A stretch of 64,000 nt of DNA from Ensifer adhaerens (GTDB lineage Bacteria > Pseudomonadota > Alphaproteobacteria > Rhizobiales > Rhizobiaceae), in assembly GCF_002940685.1 (NCBI RefSeq), contig NZ_PNFP01000021.1, positions 1 to 64,000 on the forward strand, in the 5' to 3' direction. Below the pieces are notes generated by a model that was not told the DNA's origin, did no database searches, and saw only the letters and a list, made by a program, of their open reading frames with translations. Position 1 is the stretch's first letter. Each line of letters begins with the position of its first letter. The translations under genes were made by a program, and so were the position numbers. Of this stretch, positions 9,200-18,355 are shown piece after piece.

Positions 9200-11563
9200 T
9201 CAGCCGTCGGCGCGCGCCGGCATCTTTTCCCAGTGCGTGGCCTCCTGGCCGGTGCTGGGTGCGGCACCCGGCCGGCCCGAGAGAAAGCCCTGTATCTGCA
9301 GGCAGCCCTCCTCCGCGAGGATTTGTCGTTGCCGTTCGGTTTCGACACCCTCGGTCACGACCGCAAGCCGGAGGCTGTGACCGAGCGCGATGATCGCCCG
9401 GACGATCGCCTGCGCCGAAGGGTCGTTTTCCAGCGCCGCGGTGAAGCTGCAATCGATCTTCAGCTTGTCGAAGGGGAAGGTCTGGAGGTTGCTGAGCGAC
9501 GAATGGCCGGTGCCGAAATCGTCCATGACGATCCGCACACCGAGGACCCGTAGGCGCACCAGAACCGCCAGCACGTCCTCGCGATTGTGCATCAGTGCCG
9601 CCTCGGTGATCTCCAACTCGAGCCGCCAGGGATCAAGGCCGGTCCGGCGCAAGATGCTTGCGACCTGATCGAAAAGGTTGGGCAAAAGAAACTGGACCGG
9701 CGAGATGTTGACGGAGATCGGCAGCGGCTCGTTCCACTTCGCAGCCTCCGTGCAGGCCTGCTCCAGCACCCATTCGCCGATCTGGATGATCGAACCGCTT
9801 TCCTCGGCGATCGGAATGAAGACATCAGGGCCGATCAGCCCGCGCTGCGGATGGTTCCAGCGCAGAAGCGCCTCGTAGCCGATGACCCTGTCGCTCTGCA
9901 TTTCGACCAGCGGCTGGTATTCGAGGAAAAACTGGCGACGAAGCACCGCGTGGCGCAGGTCGTTTTCGATCTGCCGGCGGCTGCGCACCGCCTCGTCCAT
10001 TTCCCGGTCGAAGAAGCAGGCGACACCCTTGCCGCTCTGCTTGGCGCGGTAGAGCGCCGTGTCGGCGTTGTTGCGCAACTGATCCGCCGTCTGCCCGTCG
10101 GCCGGGAAGATCGCAGCCCCGATGCTGACGCCGACGGCTGTCGGATCGCGATTGGTGTCCATCTCCGCCGCAAACAGGGCCTGGATCCGGTCGGTCAGAT
10201 GACGCGCCGCCTCCGGCTGCCTGCCGCCCGCCTGGATGATCGCAAACTCGTCGCCGCCGAGCCGGGCAATCGTATCCTGTTCCCCGACGGCCGTGCGCAG
10301 GATGTCGGCGACCTTCATCAGGATGCGGTCACCCTCGCCATGGCCGAAGATATCGTTGACCGCCTTGAAGCGATCGAGGTCGAGGCAGAGGATCGCCAGT
10401 TCCTCGTTTCTGGCAGCCGCCGCCGCCAGCGTCTGGGCGAGCCGGCGGTCGAAGAAGGCGCGGTTCGGCAGGCCCGTCAGCGCATCATGATGGGCAAGAT
10501 GCTCGATCGTGCGCTCGGCTTCCTTGCGGGCTCGAAGGTCCCGCACGAAGATCACCTCGCATTCGCGGCCGCGATACTCGATCGTCCGGCACATGAACTC
10601 CACCGGAATGGTCCGCCCCTCCAGGTTCAGGAGGTCGATTTCGCCAGGGCCGTCGCCGTGCCTGTGTGCGTCCAGCCCCTCTTCGCCGAAGACGAAGATT
10701 TCCGCCGGGCGCCGCCCGGAAAGCTCCGAAAGCCTGCGGCCCGTCAGGCCGGCGAAGCGCTCGTTGGCCTCCACGATCACGCCGTCGAAGACGATCGCCA
10801 TGCCTTCGAGCGAAGCGTTGGCGAGGCCGCGCAGATCCGTCAGATGCCGGTCGAGGAAGAGCGCGCCGAAGGCGAGCACGATCAACGTTGTCGACGCGGC
10901 GATGACGCCGCCTGCGAGCCAGGCGGGGTGGATGGTGTCGGCAACGGCGACATCGGCCTCTGGAACCAGCGTGATGCCGCTCATCGACGTGAAATGCAGC
11001 GCACAGATGCCAACGACCAGCAGCGACGACGAGGCGACCAGGCGCCGTACGCCGCGCAAGCGCTGAAACGCGTAGAGCGCCGCGCCCGCAAGCATCGTCC
11101 CGGCGAACACGGCGGAGACCGTGCTTGCGGGATCGTAGGAAATATGTCCCCGCATCTCGACCGCCCGCATGCCGGTGAAGTGCATCGCCGCGATGCCGGC
11201 GCCGAGCAGCAGGCCGCCGCAGGTCATGGAAAGATGCGAGCGCCCGCCGAGACCGATCGCGAAGGCGACCCATGAGGCAGCGATCGCAACGACCACGGAG
11301 AGGACCGTGCCCCACGCGCCATAGGCGACCGGAACGCCGCCGTCATAGGCCAGCATGGCGATGAAATGGGTGGACCAGACGCCGATACCGCAGGCAAAAC
11401 CGCTGGCCGCGATCCACAGACCGCGCTGGCTGCCGTCACTTCGCTGCGCCCGCAACAGGAGCAGCATCGTGGCGAGGCTGCCTGCCAGGCAGACGACCGC
11501 GGCGACCAGAATAAGGCGCCAGTCATGATCGTCGCGTATGCATGCCATCACTGAAAACATCAT
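9200..11563 (-). CDS. MHYT-PAS-GGDEF-EAL cyclic-di-GMP enzyme
   Basis: About 787 residues from the ATG at 11563 (GGGAGA just upstream; an in-frame Met at 11644 is less likely). The N-terminal third is an MHYT sensor: a seven-helix membrane domain with Met-His pairs in THFIAML, MHFTGMR and LHFTSMS, thought to bind copper and sense a diatomic gas. Next come a PAS-like segment, a GGDEF domain with intact RLGGDEF, and an EAL domain with intact YEALLRW, DDFGTG and TEGVE. Both cyclase and phosphodiesterase active sites look intact, so the protein could be bifunctional. Stands alone between idhA and the xylose genes. Confidence 0.92.
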   Translation of the reverse strand: MMFSVMACIRDDHDWRLILVAAVVCLAGSLATMLLLLRAQRSDGSQRGLWIAASGFACGIGVWSTHFIAMLAYDGGVPVAYGAWGTVLSVVVAIAASWVAFAIGLGGRSHLSMTCGGLLLGAGIAAMHFTGMRAVEMRGHISYDPASTVSAVFAGTMLAGAALYAFQRLRGVRRLVASSSLLVVGICALHFTSMSGITLVPEADVAVADTIHPAWLAGGVIAASTTLIVLAFGALFLDRHLTDLRGLANASLEGMAIVFDGVIVEANERFAGLTGRRLSELSGRRPAEIFVFGEEGLDAHRHGDGPGEIDLLNLEGRTIPVEFMCRTIEYRGRECEVIFVRDLRARKEAERTIEHLAHHDALTGLPNRAFFDRRLAQTLAAAAARNEELAILCLDLDRFKAVNDIFGHGEGDRILMKVADILRTAVGEQDTIARLGGDEFAIIQAGGRQPEAARHLTDRIQALFAAEMDTNRDPTAVGVSIGAAIFPADGQTADQLRNNADTALYRAKQSGKGVACFFDREMDEAVRSRRQIENDLRHAVLRRQFFLEYQPLVEMQSDRVIGYEALLRWNHPQRGLIGPDVFIPIAEESGSIIQIGEWVLEQACTEAAKWNEPLPISVNISPVQFLLPNLFDQVASILRRTGLDPWRLELEITEAALMHNREDVLAVLVRLRVLGVRIVMDDFGTGHSSLSNLQTFPFDKLKIDCSFTAALENDPSAQAIVRAIIALGHSLRLAVVTEGVETERQRQILAEEGCLQIQGFLSGRPGAAPSTGQEATHWEKMPARADG

Positions 11564-11688
11564 CGTCTCCCGCGTCAGGCCACATTGACAAGGAGTCGCT
11601 AAATAACTGTAAATTGCATTGCCGGAGTTGTTCGCCTTCGGCACAACCCCAAAAATGGTTGCGCCAAAAACCGCACGTCATTCGCGCA

Positions 11689-12903
11689 TCAAGCAATACC
11701 CGCGCTGGCGATCTCGCCGTCGATAGCACCAAGCACGCGCTCCAGATGTCCTTCGAAGACGAGCCGCTGCTCGTCGGCCACGACGGCAATTTCCGGCGGC
11801 CCCTGAAGTCGAACCTGCATGGATTGGGCCAGCCCTTCCTCGATCCCGGGCAGCATGAGATCAAAATAGCGGATGCCCGGACCCGTGACGTGCACAGGCA
11901 TGCGCTCATAAAGGCTCAGCATGCGCGAGATGCCGTTACCGAGCGCGATGCCTGCCTGGCGAAAGGCGTAGCCGGCCATGCGATGGCCCTGCCGCGCGCT
12001 TGCGGCGATCTTGTCGAGTTCCGTCACCGGAACGAACTTGGCGGGGATCGTATCCGCCGGTACCTCGAAAGCGGCGCGCAAGATCCCATAGAAGCCCGCC
12101 GCCGCCTCGATACAGCCATAGGCGCCGCAACGGCAAAGGCCCGCCGAAGGCGTGTGCAGCATGTGGCCGAAGTTTGGGGCGCCGACGTCCAACTCGCCGC
12201 TCTGGCTCTTGCGCGCAACCCCGAGCCCGATGCTGTGGCCGAGCGAGATCGCCGCAAGCGCCCTGAACCCGCTCTCCGGCCTGCGCTCGGCCTGCGCCGC
12301 GAGCGCCTGCGCGACAAGCAATGTTTCGTTGCTGAGCATGACTTTCGCGCGCCATTGCGGCGCAAGCAGCGCGGCGAAATCCAGTTCCTCCCGACCGAAC
12401 ACCGGCGACCACAAGAGCCGCGCGGAGGTGCCGTCGACCAGCCCCTTGCTGCTGATCGAAACGGCGAGCACCCGATCCCGCTCCAGTCGCGACCGCTGCA
12501 ACAGCCGTTCGAGCGCATCGACGAAGGAGCGGGCAAATGGGGCTGTGCCCCGCTCGTCGTGGTTCCGTACCTCGTCGAAGCGATCGAGAAGCGTGCCGCC
12601 GTAATCGACCAGGGAATATTGCACGATGTCGGACGAGATCCGCACGACGATCAGATGGCCGTGATCGCGGCGGGGGGTGAACAGCACGCGCGGCCGCCCT
12701 CGCCCGCCCTGAACCTGCTGCTCAGCCTTGGTGAGCACGCCTGCCTTTTCCAGTTCCGCCGTGATCGCCGAAACGGTCGCGGAGGCAAGGCCGGTCTCGC
12801 TTGAGATTTCCGTATGGGAGAGATTGCCGGAGCGCCTAAGCGCTGCAAGGACGAGCGCGCTGTTTTGCTGACGCACGAGCTCAGTGCTGGACTTGGTCAG
12901 CAT
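11689..12903 (-). CDS. ROK-family transcriptional regulator of the xylose genes
   Basis: 404 residues. An N-terminal winged HTH (HTEISSETGLASATVSAIT, about residues 29-48) precedes a ROK domain with the zinc-site signature CRCGAYGCIE and the ISLGHSIGLG phosphate-like loop. Such ROK proteins (XylR/NagC type) repress sugar uptake operons and release DNA upon binding the sugar. It is divergent from xylF, and two copies of a TTTTCTCGAC dyad lie in the shared 347-bp gap. Regulation of xylFHG is inferred from this arrangement. Confidence 0.9.
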   Translation of the reverse strand: MLTKSSTELVRQQNSALVLAALRRSGNLSHTEISSETGLASATVSAITAELEKAGVLTKAEQQVQGGRGRPRVLFTPRRDHGHLIVVRISSDIVQYSLVDYGGTLLDRFDEVRNHDERGTAPFARSFVDALERLLQRSRLERDRVLAVSISSKGLVDGTSARLLWSPVFGREELDFAALLAPQWRAKVMLSNETLLVAQALAAQAERRPESGFRALAAISLGHSIGLGVARKSQSGELDVGAPNFGHMLHTPSAGLCRCGAYGCIEAAAGFYGILRAAFEVPADTIPAKFVPVTELDKIAASARQGHRMAGYAFRQAGIALGNGISRMLSLYERMPVHVTGPGIRYFDLMLPGIEEGLAQSMQVRLQGPPEIAVVADEQRLVFEGHLERVLGAIDGEIASAGIA

Positions 12904-13010
12904 GAGACGTCCCTGTCAGTGGCGGATCCTTCGGACACATGCCCCTCCCAAAGCATCTGTTGAACGGCAAGACAAGGCGCCGGGCGTCTTGTCGACAGCC
13001 TTGTGCATCG

Positions 13011-13033
13011 ATTTTCTCGACTGGCGAGAAACG
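13011..13033. promoter_or_regulatory. Imperfect ROK operator, regulator-proximal copy
   Basis: ATTTTCTCGAC-T-GGCGAGAAACG: left arm identical to the perfect site 112 bp downstream, right arm with three differences. It lies about 110 bp from the regulator start. It probably serves autoregulation or looping with the second copy. Confidence 0.65.
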
Positions 13034-13122
13034 ACGGCCGCGACGGTTCTTCAAACCCTTTGTTGATGCCGCAATCACCGCGTTTCAGGCCGTGTTGACA
13101 GCCTCAGAAATCCATGACATTC

Positions 13123-13145
13123 ATTTTCTCGACTGTCGAGAAAAT
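13123..13145. promoter_or_regulatory. Perfect ROK operator upstream of xylF
   Basis: A perfect 11+1+11 palindrome, ATTTTCTCGAC-T-GTCGAGAAAAT. A TTGACA hexamer at 13095-13100 lies 22 bp before it, so the palindrome covers the expected -10/start region of the xylF promoter. The site fits a ROK-family repressor operator. Confidence 0.75.
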
Positions 13146-13250
13146 AATTCCGCACAATGGAGCGGCGCGATCTACGACAGCGTTCCAAGGCTGGCAGAGG
13201 ATTGTGCGGGAGGTTCGCACGCTCGGCCGGCCCTCACTCGGGAGGATGAA

Positions 13251-14288
13251 ATGAAATCCGTTTTGAAGCTGATGGCAGGCGTTGCCGTCATCGTTTCCCT
13301 GCATTCGGTTGCCCAGGCGAAGGACCTGGTGGTCGGCGTGTCCTGGTCCAACTTCCAGGAAGAGCGCTGGAAAACCGACGAAGCCGCCATGAAGGCAGCC
13401 CTCGAAGCGTCCGGCGACAAGTACATCTCCGCTGACGCCCAGTCGTCGCCCGCCAAGCAGCTGACCGACATCGAATCGCTGATTGCCCAGGGCGCCAACG
13501 CGCTGATCGTGCTTGCCCAGGACAGCGACGCCATCGGCCCGGCGATCGAGAAGGCCACTGCCGAAGGCATTCCGGTCGTCGGCTACGACCGCCTGATCGA
13601 AAACCCGGCCGCCTTCTACATCACCTTCGACAACAAGGAAGTCGGCCGCATGCAGGCCCGCGAAGTGTTCAAGCTGAAGCCGGAAGGTAACTACGTCTTC
13701 ATCAAGGGCTCGTCCGCCGACCCGAACGCCGACTTCCTCTTCTCCGGACAGATGGAAGTGCTGAAGGAAGCCGTCGACGCCGGCAAGATCAAGAATGTCG
13801 GCGAAGCCTATACCGACGGCTGGAAGCCGGAGAATGCCCAGAAGAACATGGAGCAGTTCCTGACCGCCAACGACAACAAGGTCGATGCGGTCGTCGCCTC
13901 CAACGACGGCACCGCCGGCGGTGCGGTCGCGGCGCTCGACGCACAGGGCCTCGCCGGATCGGTTCCGGTCTCCGGTCAGGACGCCGACAAGGCGGCCCTG
14001 AACCGCGTGGCCCTCGGCACGCAGACCGTTTCGGTCTGGAAGGACTCACGAGAGCTCGGCAAGCGCGCAGCCGAAGTCGCCGTCGAACTTGCCGGTGGCA
14101 AGAAGATGGAAGAAGTCGCCGGCGTCACCACCTTCAACGGCGGACCGAAGGGCGTGGCCATGCAGTCGGTCTTCCTCGCACCGCTGCCGATCACCAAGGA
14201 CAACCTGAACGTCGTCATCGACGCGGGCTGGATCTCCAAGGCGGAAGCCTGCCAGGGCGTCAAGGGCGACGTGGCGGCCTGCAAGTAA
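13251..14288 (+). CDS. xylF: D-xylose ABC transporter, periplasmic binding protein
   Basis: 345 residues with a signal peptide cleaved after ...SVAQA. ATG 13251 follows GGAGGATGAA. Family landmarks match Xyl[11 protein letters not shown] near the N-terminus, [66 protein letters not shown] and SGQDADKA, the pentose-contacting blocks. First gene of xylF-xylH-xylG, divergent from a ROK regulator. It differs from the window's other ribose-class binding protein, ChvE, although the two are paralogous. Confidence 0.95.
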   Translation: MKSVLKLMAGVAVIVSLHSVAQAKDLVVGVSWSNFQEERWKTDEAAMKAALEASGDKYISADAQSSPAKQLTDIESLIAQGANALIVLAQDSDAIGPAIEKATAEGIPVVGYDRLIENPAAFYITFDNKEVGRMQAREVFKLKPEGNYVFIKGSSADPNADFLFSGQMEVLKEAVDAGKIKNVGEAYTDGWKPENAQKNMEQFLTANDNKVDAVVASNDGTAGGAVAALDAQGLAGSVPVSGQDADKAALNRVALGTQTVSVWKDSRELGKRAAEVAVELAGGKKMEEVAGVTTFNGGPKGVAMQSVFLAPLPITKDNLNVVIDAGWISKAEACQGVKGDVAACK

Positions 14289-14322
14289 GCCGCACCAGCA
14301 GAACTGAGCGCTGACTGAAAAG

Positions 14323-14351
14323 AGCGCCGCAACGCAACCCGTTGCGGCGCT
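14323..14351 (+). terminator. Hairpin after xylF (attenuator or mRNA-stability element)
   Basis: A perfect 12-bp stem, AGCGCCGCAACG / CGTTGCGGCGCT, with a 5-base loop, in the 225-bp gap between xylF and xylH. No T-run follows, so it more likely stabilises the 3' end of the abundant binding-protein message or partly attenuates than fully terminates. Confidence 0.65.
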
Positions 14352-14513
14352 TGCGCAAGGTGCGGACGCGGCGGACAATGCCGCCACCGCGACCGGCGCA
14401 GATCAGAAAACCGCTCGCTTTCTGCCGTCGCTCCGGACTTGTCGCGTCGATCTTGGCTCTTGGTGCCACGGACGCGATGACATCAACAACATAAGTGGGG
14501 GGAAGGCACGTCC

Positions 14514-15839
14514 ATGGCCGACATCACACAAGGCAACACCCAGGGCGCACAGACAAACCGCGCCCGTACAGCGGACGAGAACCCGATAAAGCGCTTCTTC
14601 CGCGCCACCGAAATCGACACGCGGCTGCTCGGCATGGTCGGCGCGCTCGTCATCATCTGGGTTGGCTTTCAGATCATGACCGGCGGCCTGTTCCTGACGC
14701 CGCGCAACCTTTGGAACCTGACGGTCCAGACCTCTTCCGTCGCCGTGATGGCGACCGGCATGGTACTGATCATCGTCACCCGCAACATCGACCTTTCCGT
14801 CGGCTCCGTGCTCGGCTTCTGCGGCATGGTCATGGGCGTCATGCAGGCGAAATTCCTGCCGCAATATCTCGGCCTCGAACACCCGGCGATCTGGATCATC
14901 ACTCTTCTGAGCGGCATTGCCGTGGGCGCCGCCATCGGCGCACTGCAGGGCTCGATCATCGCCTTCCTCAACGTGCCTGCCTTCATCGTCACGCTCGGGG
15001 GCCTGCTCGTCTGGCGTGGCGCCACCTGGTTCGTCACGAGCGGCCAGACGGTCGCGCCGATGAACGCCACCTTCCGCCTGATGGGCGGCGGCACCGAAGG
15101 CTCGATCGGCGCAACGGCAAGCTGGATCGTGGGCATCCTCGCCTGCATCGCCATCGTCGCCGCCATCCTCAATTCGCGCAAGCAGCGCAAGCGCTTCCGC
15201 TTCCCGCTGCGCCCGATCTGGGCGGAGTATTTCCTGGCGATCCTCGGCTGCGTCCTGGTTCTCGGCGCAATCGCCGTTGCCAACAGCTACTACTGGCCGA
15301 CCAACATCGCCCGCAAATACGCCGACGCCAACGGCATCGCCTGGCCGGACGGCGGACTGCAGATCTCGCACGGCATCGCCATTCCGGTGCTGGTCGCCAT
15401 CGCCGTCGGCATCGTCATGACCTTCATCGCCACGCGTCTGCGCTTCGGCCGCTACGTCTTTGCTCTCGGCGGCAACCCCGAAGCAGCAGAACTCGCCGGC
15501 ATCAAGACGCGCTGGGTCACCGTCAAGATCTTCACGCTGATGGGCATTCTCTGCGCCATCGCCGCGGCGATCTCGACCGCCCGCCTCAATGCGGCAACCA
15601 ATGCGCAGGGCGAACTCGACGAACTCTACACGATCGCTGCGGCCGTCATCGGCGGCACCTCGCTTGCAGGCGGCGTCGGCACGATTGCCGGCGCGATGAT
15701 CGGCGCGCTCGTCATGCAATCACTACAGTCGGGCATGGTGCTCTTGGGGATCGACAGTCCGTTCCAGCGCATCGTCGTCGGCGTGGTTCTCGTCGTCGCC
15801 GTCTGGCTCGACACCATCTACCGCGCCCGCGCCAAGTAA
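14514..15839 (+). CDS. xylH: D-xylose ABC transporter permease
   Basis: 441 residues with about ten membrane segments; contains the family signature TRNIDLSVGSVLGFCGMV and the ATPase-contact loop GGNPEAAELAGI. The N-terminal 25 residues are hydrophilic. The long size and the extra loop with KQRKRFRF between helices are typical of XylH rather than RbsC. It lies between xylF and xylG, with a 12-bp gap to xylG. Confidence 0.94.
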   Translation: MADITQGNTQGAQTNRARTADENPIKRFFRATEIDTRLLGMVGALVIIWVGFQIMTGGLFLTPRNLWNLTVQTSSVAVMATGMVLIIVTRNIDLSVGSVLGFCGMVMGVMQAKFLPQYLGLEHPAIWIITLLSGIAVGAAIGALQGSIIAFLNVPAFIVTLGGLLVWRGATWFVTSGQTVAPMNATFRLMGGGTEGSIGATASWIVGILACIAIVAAILNSRKQRKRFRFPLRPIWAEYFLAILGCVLVLGAIAVANSYYWPTNIARKYADANGIAWPDGGLQISHGIAIPVLVAIAVGIVMTFIATRLRFGRYVFALGGNPEAAELAGIKTRWVTVKIFTLMGILCAIAAAISTARLNAATNAQGELDELYTIAAAVIGGTSLAGGVGTIAGAMIGALVMQSLQSGMVLLGIDSPFQRIVVGVVLVVAVWLDTIYRARAK

Positions 15840-15851
15840 GGAGTACGATCC

Positions 15852-16637
<786 letters not shown>

Positions 16638-16836
16638 ACCGACAATAGGCGGCGGAGCTTCAACGCGCCGCCGCCTGGCGCTTTCCTGCGCGAAGAGCAG
16701 AGGCCGCTCCTTGTGCTGCTTTTTGGCAGCAACCGCAAATTCCCCTGCGAACTCCGCCATTTCACCATTGATGCGGCGACAAAGCTAAGCTATGAACCGC
16801 TCACAGCCTGCTTCGGCGGCCCTGCCGCCAACGGAT

Positions 16837-16913
16837 GCACCCGTAGCTCAGCTGGATAGAGTGTTGGATTCCGATTCCAAAGGTCACAGGTTCGAATCCT
16901 GTCGGGTGCGCCA
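16837..16913 (+). tRNA. tRNA-Arg(CCG)
   Basis: A 77-nt cloverleaf with encoded CCA. Acceptor arms GCACCCG/CGGGTGC pair perfectly; the anticodon stem TTGGA/TCCAA encloses the loop TTCCGAT with anticodon CCG; the T-arm has GGTTCGAATCC. The 3' end faces a small block of non-core genes, so this may have served as an integration site, although no clear repeated attachment sequence was found. Confidence 0.97.
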
Positions 16914-16926
16914 TCTTCTGCCGGAT

Positions 16927-16972
16927 CCATACTGGATACATAGGTTACGGTTTATTTTGGAGACATGGGTAC
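16927..16972. repeat. Two degenerate ~20-bp direct repeats, possible insertion-sequence end remnant
   Basis: Read on the minus strand, GTACCCATGTCTCCAAAAT (16954-16972) and GTAACCTATGTATCCAGTATGG (16927-16948) are imperfect copies of one another. Repeated GTTACCCATGTCTCC-like units are found at the ends of some IS481-type elements in Rhizobiales (from memory, not searched). No transposase is present, so at most this is a scar. The rest of the interval 16973-17072 shows nothing recognisable. Confidence 0.35.
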
Positions 16973-17072
16973 ACTTTCGGGCCTAATGGGTTCGGTAAAG
17001 GTTCAAGCCTGCATGTCTCGTCACCGAAGTATCCCAGATCGTAATCCATGGAGCTGGTTTCGCTGCGGTGGT

Positions 17073-17171
17073 CTATTCTTCGCACAAGGCCCTCTCGATT
17101 TGCATCGCCTTCCTCCAGATTTCGTCTAGACGTTTCTGGTAGTCGTCATTCTTCTGCTGAAACTCGCCCAT
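17073..17171 (-). CDS. Possible 32-residue charged small protein
   Basis: An ORF too short for standard gene calls: MGEFQQKNDDYQKRLDEIWR is the first 20 residues of 32. A good ribosome site (GAGGGAG) lies five bases before the ATG. The peptide is strongly charged and helical-looking, without a membrane segment. It begins 64 bp after the stop of the 371-aa gene in the same direction, so it could be a third product of that operon. No family recognised; the ribosome site and position are the only support. Confidence 0.4.
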   Translation of the reverse strand: MGEFQQKNDDYQKRLDEIWRKAMQIERALCEE

Positions 17172-17235
17172 CTCGACTCCCTCTGGTCGCTTCGATTCTA
17201 AATTGATGCAAGCGGCAGGACCGTCGCACGAAGTG

Positions 17236-18351
17236 TCAGGCGGATGTCGTTCGTATGTCCTTCGCGTCCAAAAGCACCCACGAGCGACCCTTACGTTGCA
17301 GCTTGCCCTGGATCGATATCGGCCTTCCCTGCTTGTGAACTTCCACGGCGGCCAGATAGCTCGCAGGACCGAGACTGACCGAAACCTTTATCACCCCGTG
17401 CTCGGGACTGTCCCAGTTCACCTGAATGATACGGTCGGCGTCATCGCCCATCAAATCGGACGGATCGCCGACATTATGCAGGTTCACGATGCGGCCGAAG
17501 ATCGAGACGTCGGCATTCTCGTCGGTTTTTGTTAGGCGAGCTGCAGCTTCCTTCAGGATGTCGCGGTACCGACTTTCAATCTTGAAAGATTGAGGCGCCG
17601 GCACGCCCGGCTCCCACTCAGGAGACAGTACGAACGATAGGTCGATGCGAGGAATGCCAGTACCTTCGATAATTCCTACCAGCTCGTTGCACATATTCGC
17701 GTTGAGCCCCTCGGACGTCGCAAGGATCGGATCAAGATCGTTCTGAGAATAAGACTCCCTCAAGGACTGGAGGCCAACGGCAATTCTACGGACGATCTTT
17801 CGGCCCAAGGGAAGCTCCGGCTCCACGAAGGGCATGACGGTCTGATTGTTTAACCCGACAGGGGATTCGATCGCGAGACCGAAGCTCCCTTTGAACGTAT
17901 GAGCGAACCGGCACCCATCGGCGTAGTCTTTCGCCTCCTTAACTGTACGGCGGAACGAACGCTCTCCCGTCAAAACCGTAGTCGCCGAAGCGGCAATGAT
18001 GCCTTTCATTCCATTCAGGTAGGAGCGGGCGGCCCGAAGCTCGATCGACTCATACCTCAGAAAGTCGTCTGGGACCGTGGCGAGTATCTTGTCGAATGTC
18101 AGCGAAACCAGATTTGCGCGAAGGGCAGACTCCGACAGGCCGTAGATCTGCTGAATCGTTTCGGCTGCAGCCGCCACCTCCGCCCCATCGGCATCTGCCC
18201 CGGCACTCGCCACCGAAAAAAAGATATTCACCGAAGGCCGAGCATCGTCATCGGAGAGCACCAGCCGGATCAGGCTGCCATCCCTGCTATTCTGCTGCGC
18301 CCATCCCTGCCGCACCAGGTAGCGAATGATCGCTTGCTTCGTGACGTCCAC
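17236..18351 (-). CDS. Unknown protein, second gene of the DUF4365 operon
   Basis: 371 residues from GTG 18351, which has GGGGAG upstream (inside the last codons of the DUF4365 gene) and lies 4 bp after that gene's stop, so the two are translationally coupled. An in-frame Met at 18384 would overlap the upstream gene. No known domain is recognised. Visible layout: N-terminal mixed region (RYLVRQGWAQQNSRDGSLIR), a long helical centre, a motif-like block NANMCNELVGIIEG followed by LSFVLSPEWEP, and a C-terminal beta-rich part (VSIFGRIVNLHN ... GRPISIQGKLQRKGRSWVL) that looks like an OB- or SH3-like barrel. The gene pairing suggests an effector/partner of a nuclease-like protein; that is inference. 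Confidence 0.85.
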   Translation of the reverse strand: MDVTKQAIIRYLVRQGWAQQNSRDGSLIRLVLSDDDARPSVNIFFSVASAGADADGAEVAAAAETIQQIYGLSESALRANLVSLTFDKILATVPDDFLRYESIELRAARSYLNGMKGIIAASATTVLTGERSFRRTVKEAKDYADGCRFAHTFKGSFGLAIESPVGLNNQTVMPFVEPELPLGRKIVRRIAVGLQSLRESYSQNDLDPILATSEGLNANMCNELVGIIEGTGIPRIDLSFVLSPEWEPGVPAPQSFKIESRYRDILKEAAARLTKTDENADVSIFGRIVNLHNVGDPSDLMGDDADRIIQVNWDSPEHGVIKVSVSLGPASYLAAVEVHKQGRPISIQGKLQRKGRSWVLLDAKDIRTTSA

Positions 18352-18355
18352 GGCG

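Noticed and set aside
9587-11275. 562-codon plus-strand frame over the GGDEF-EAL gene
   Set aside because: Antisense shadow; the minus-strand frame has intact GGDEF and EAL motifs.
16837-16913. tRNA 3' end as an attachment site with a downstream copy
   Set aside because: No second copy of the tRNA 3' sequence was found near 19.1 kb or elsewhere in the islet by eye, and no integrase is present, so an att pair is not claimed.
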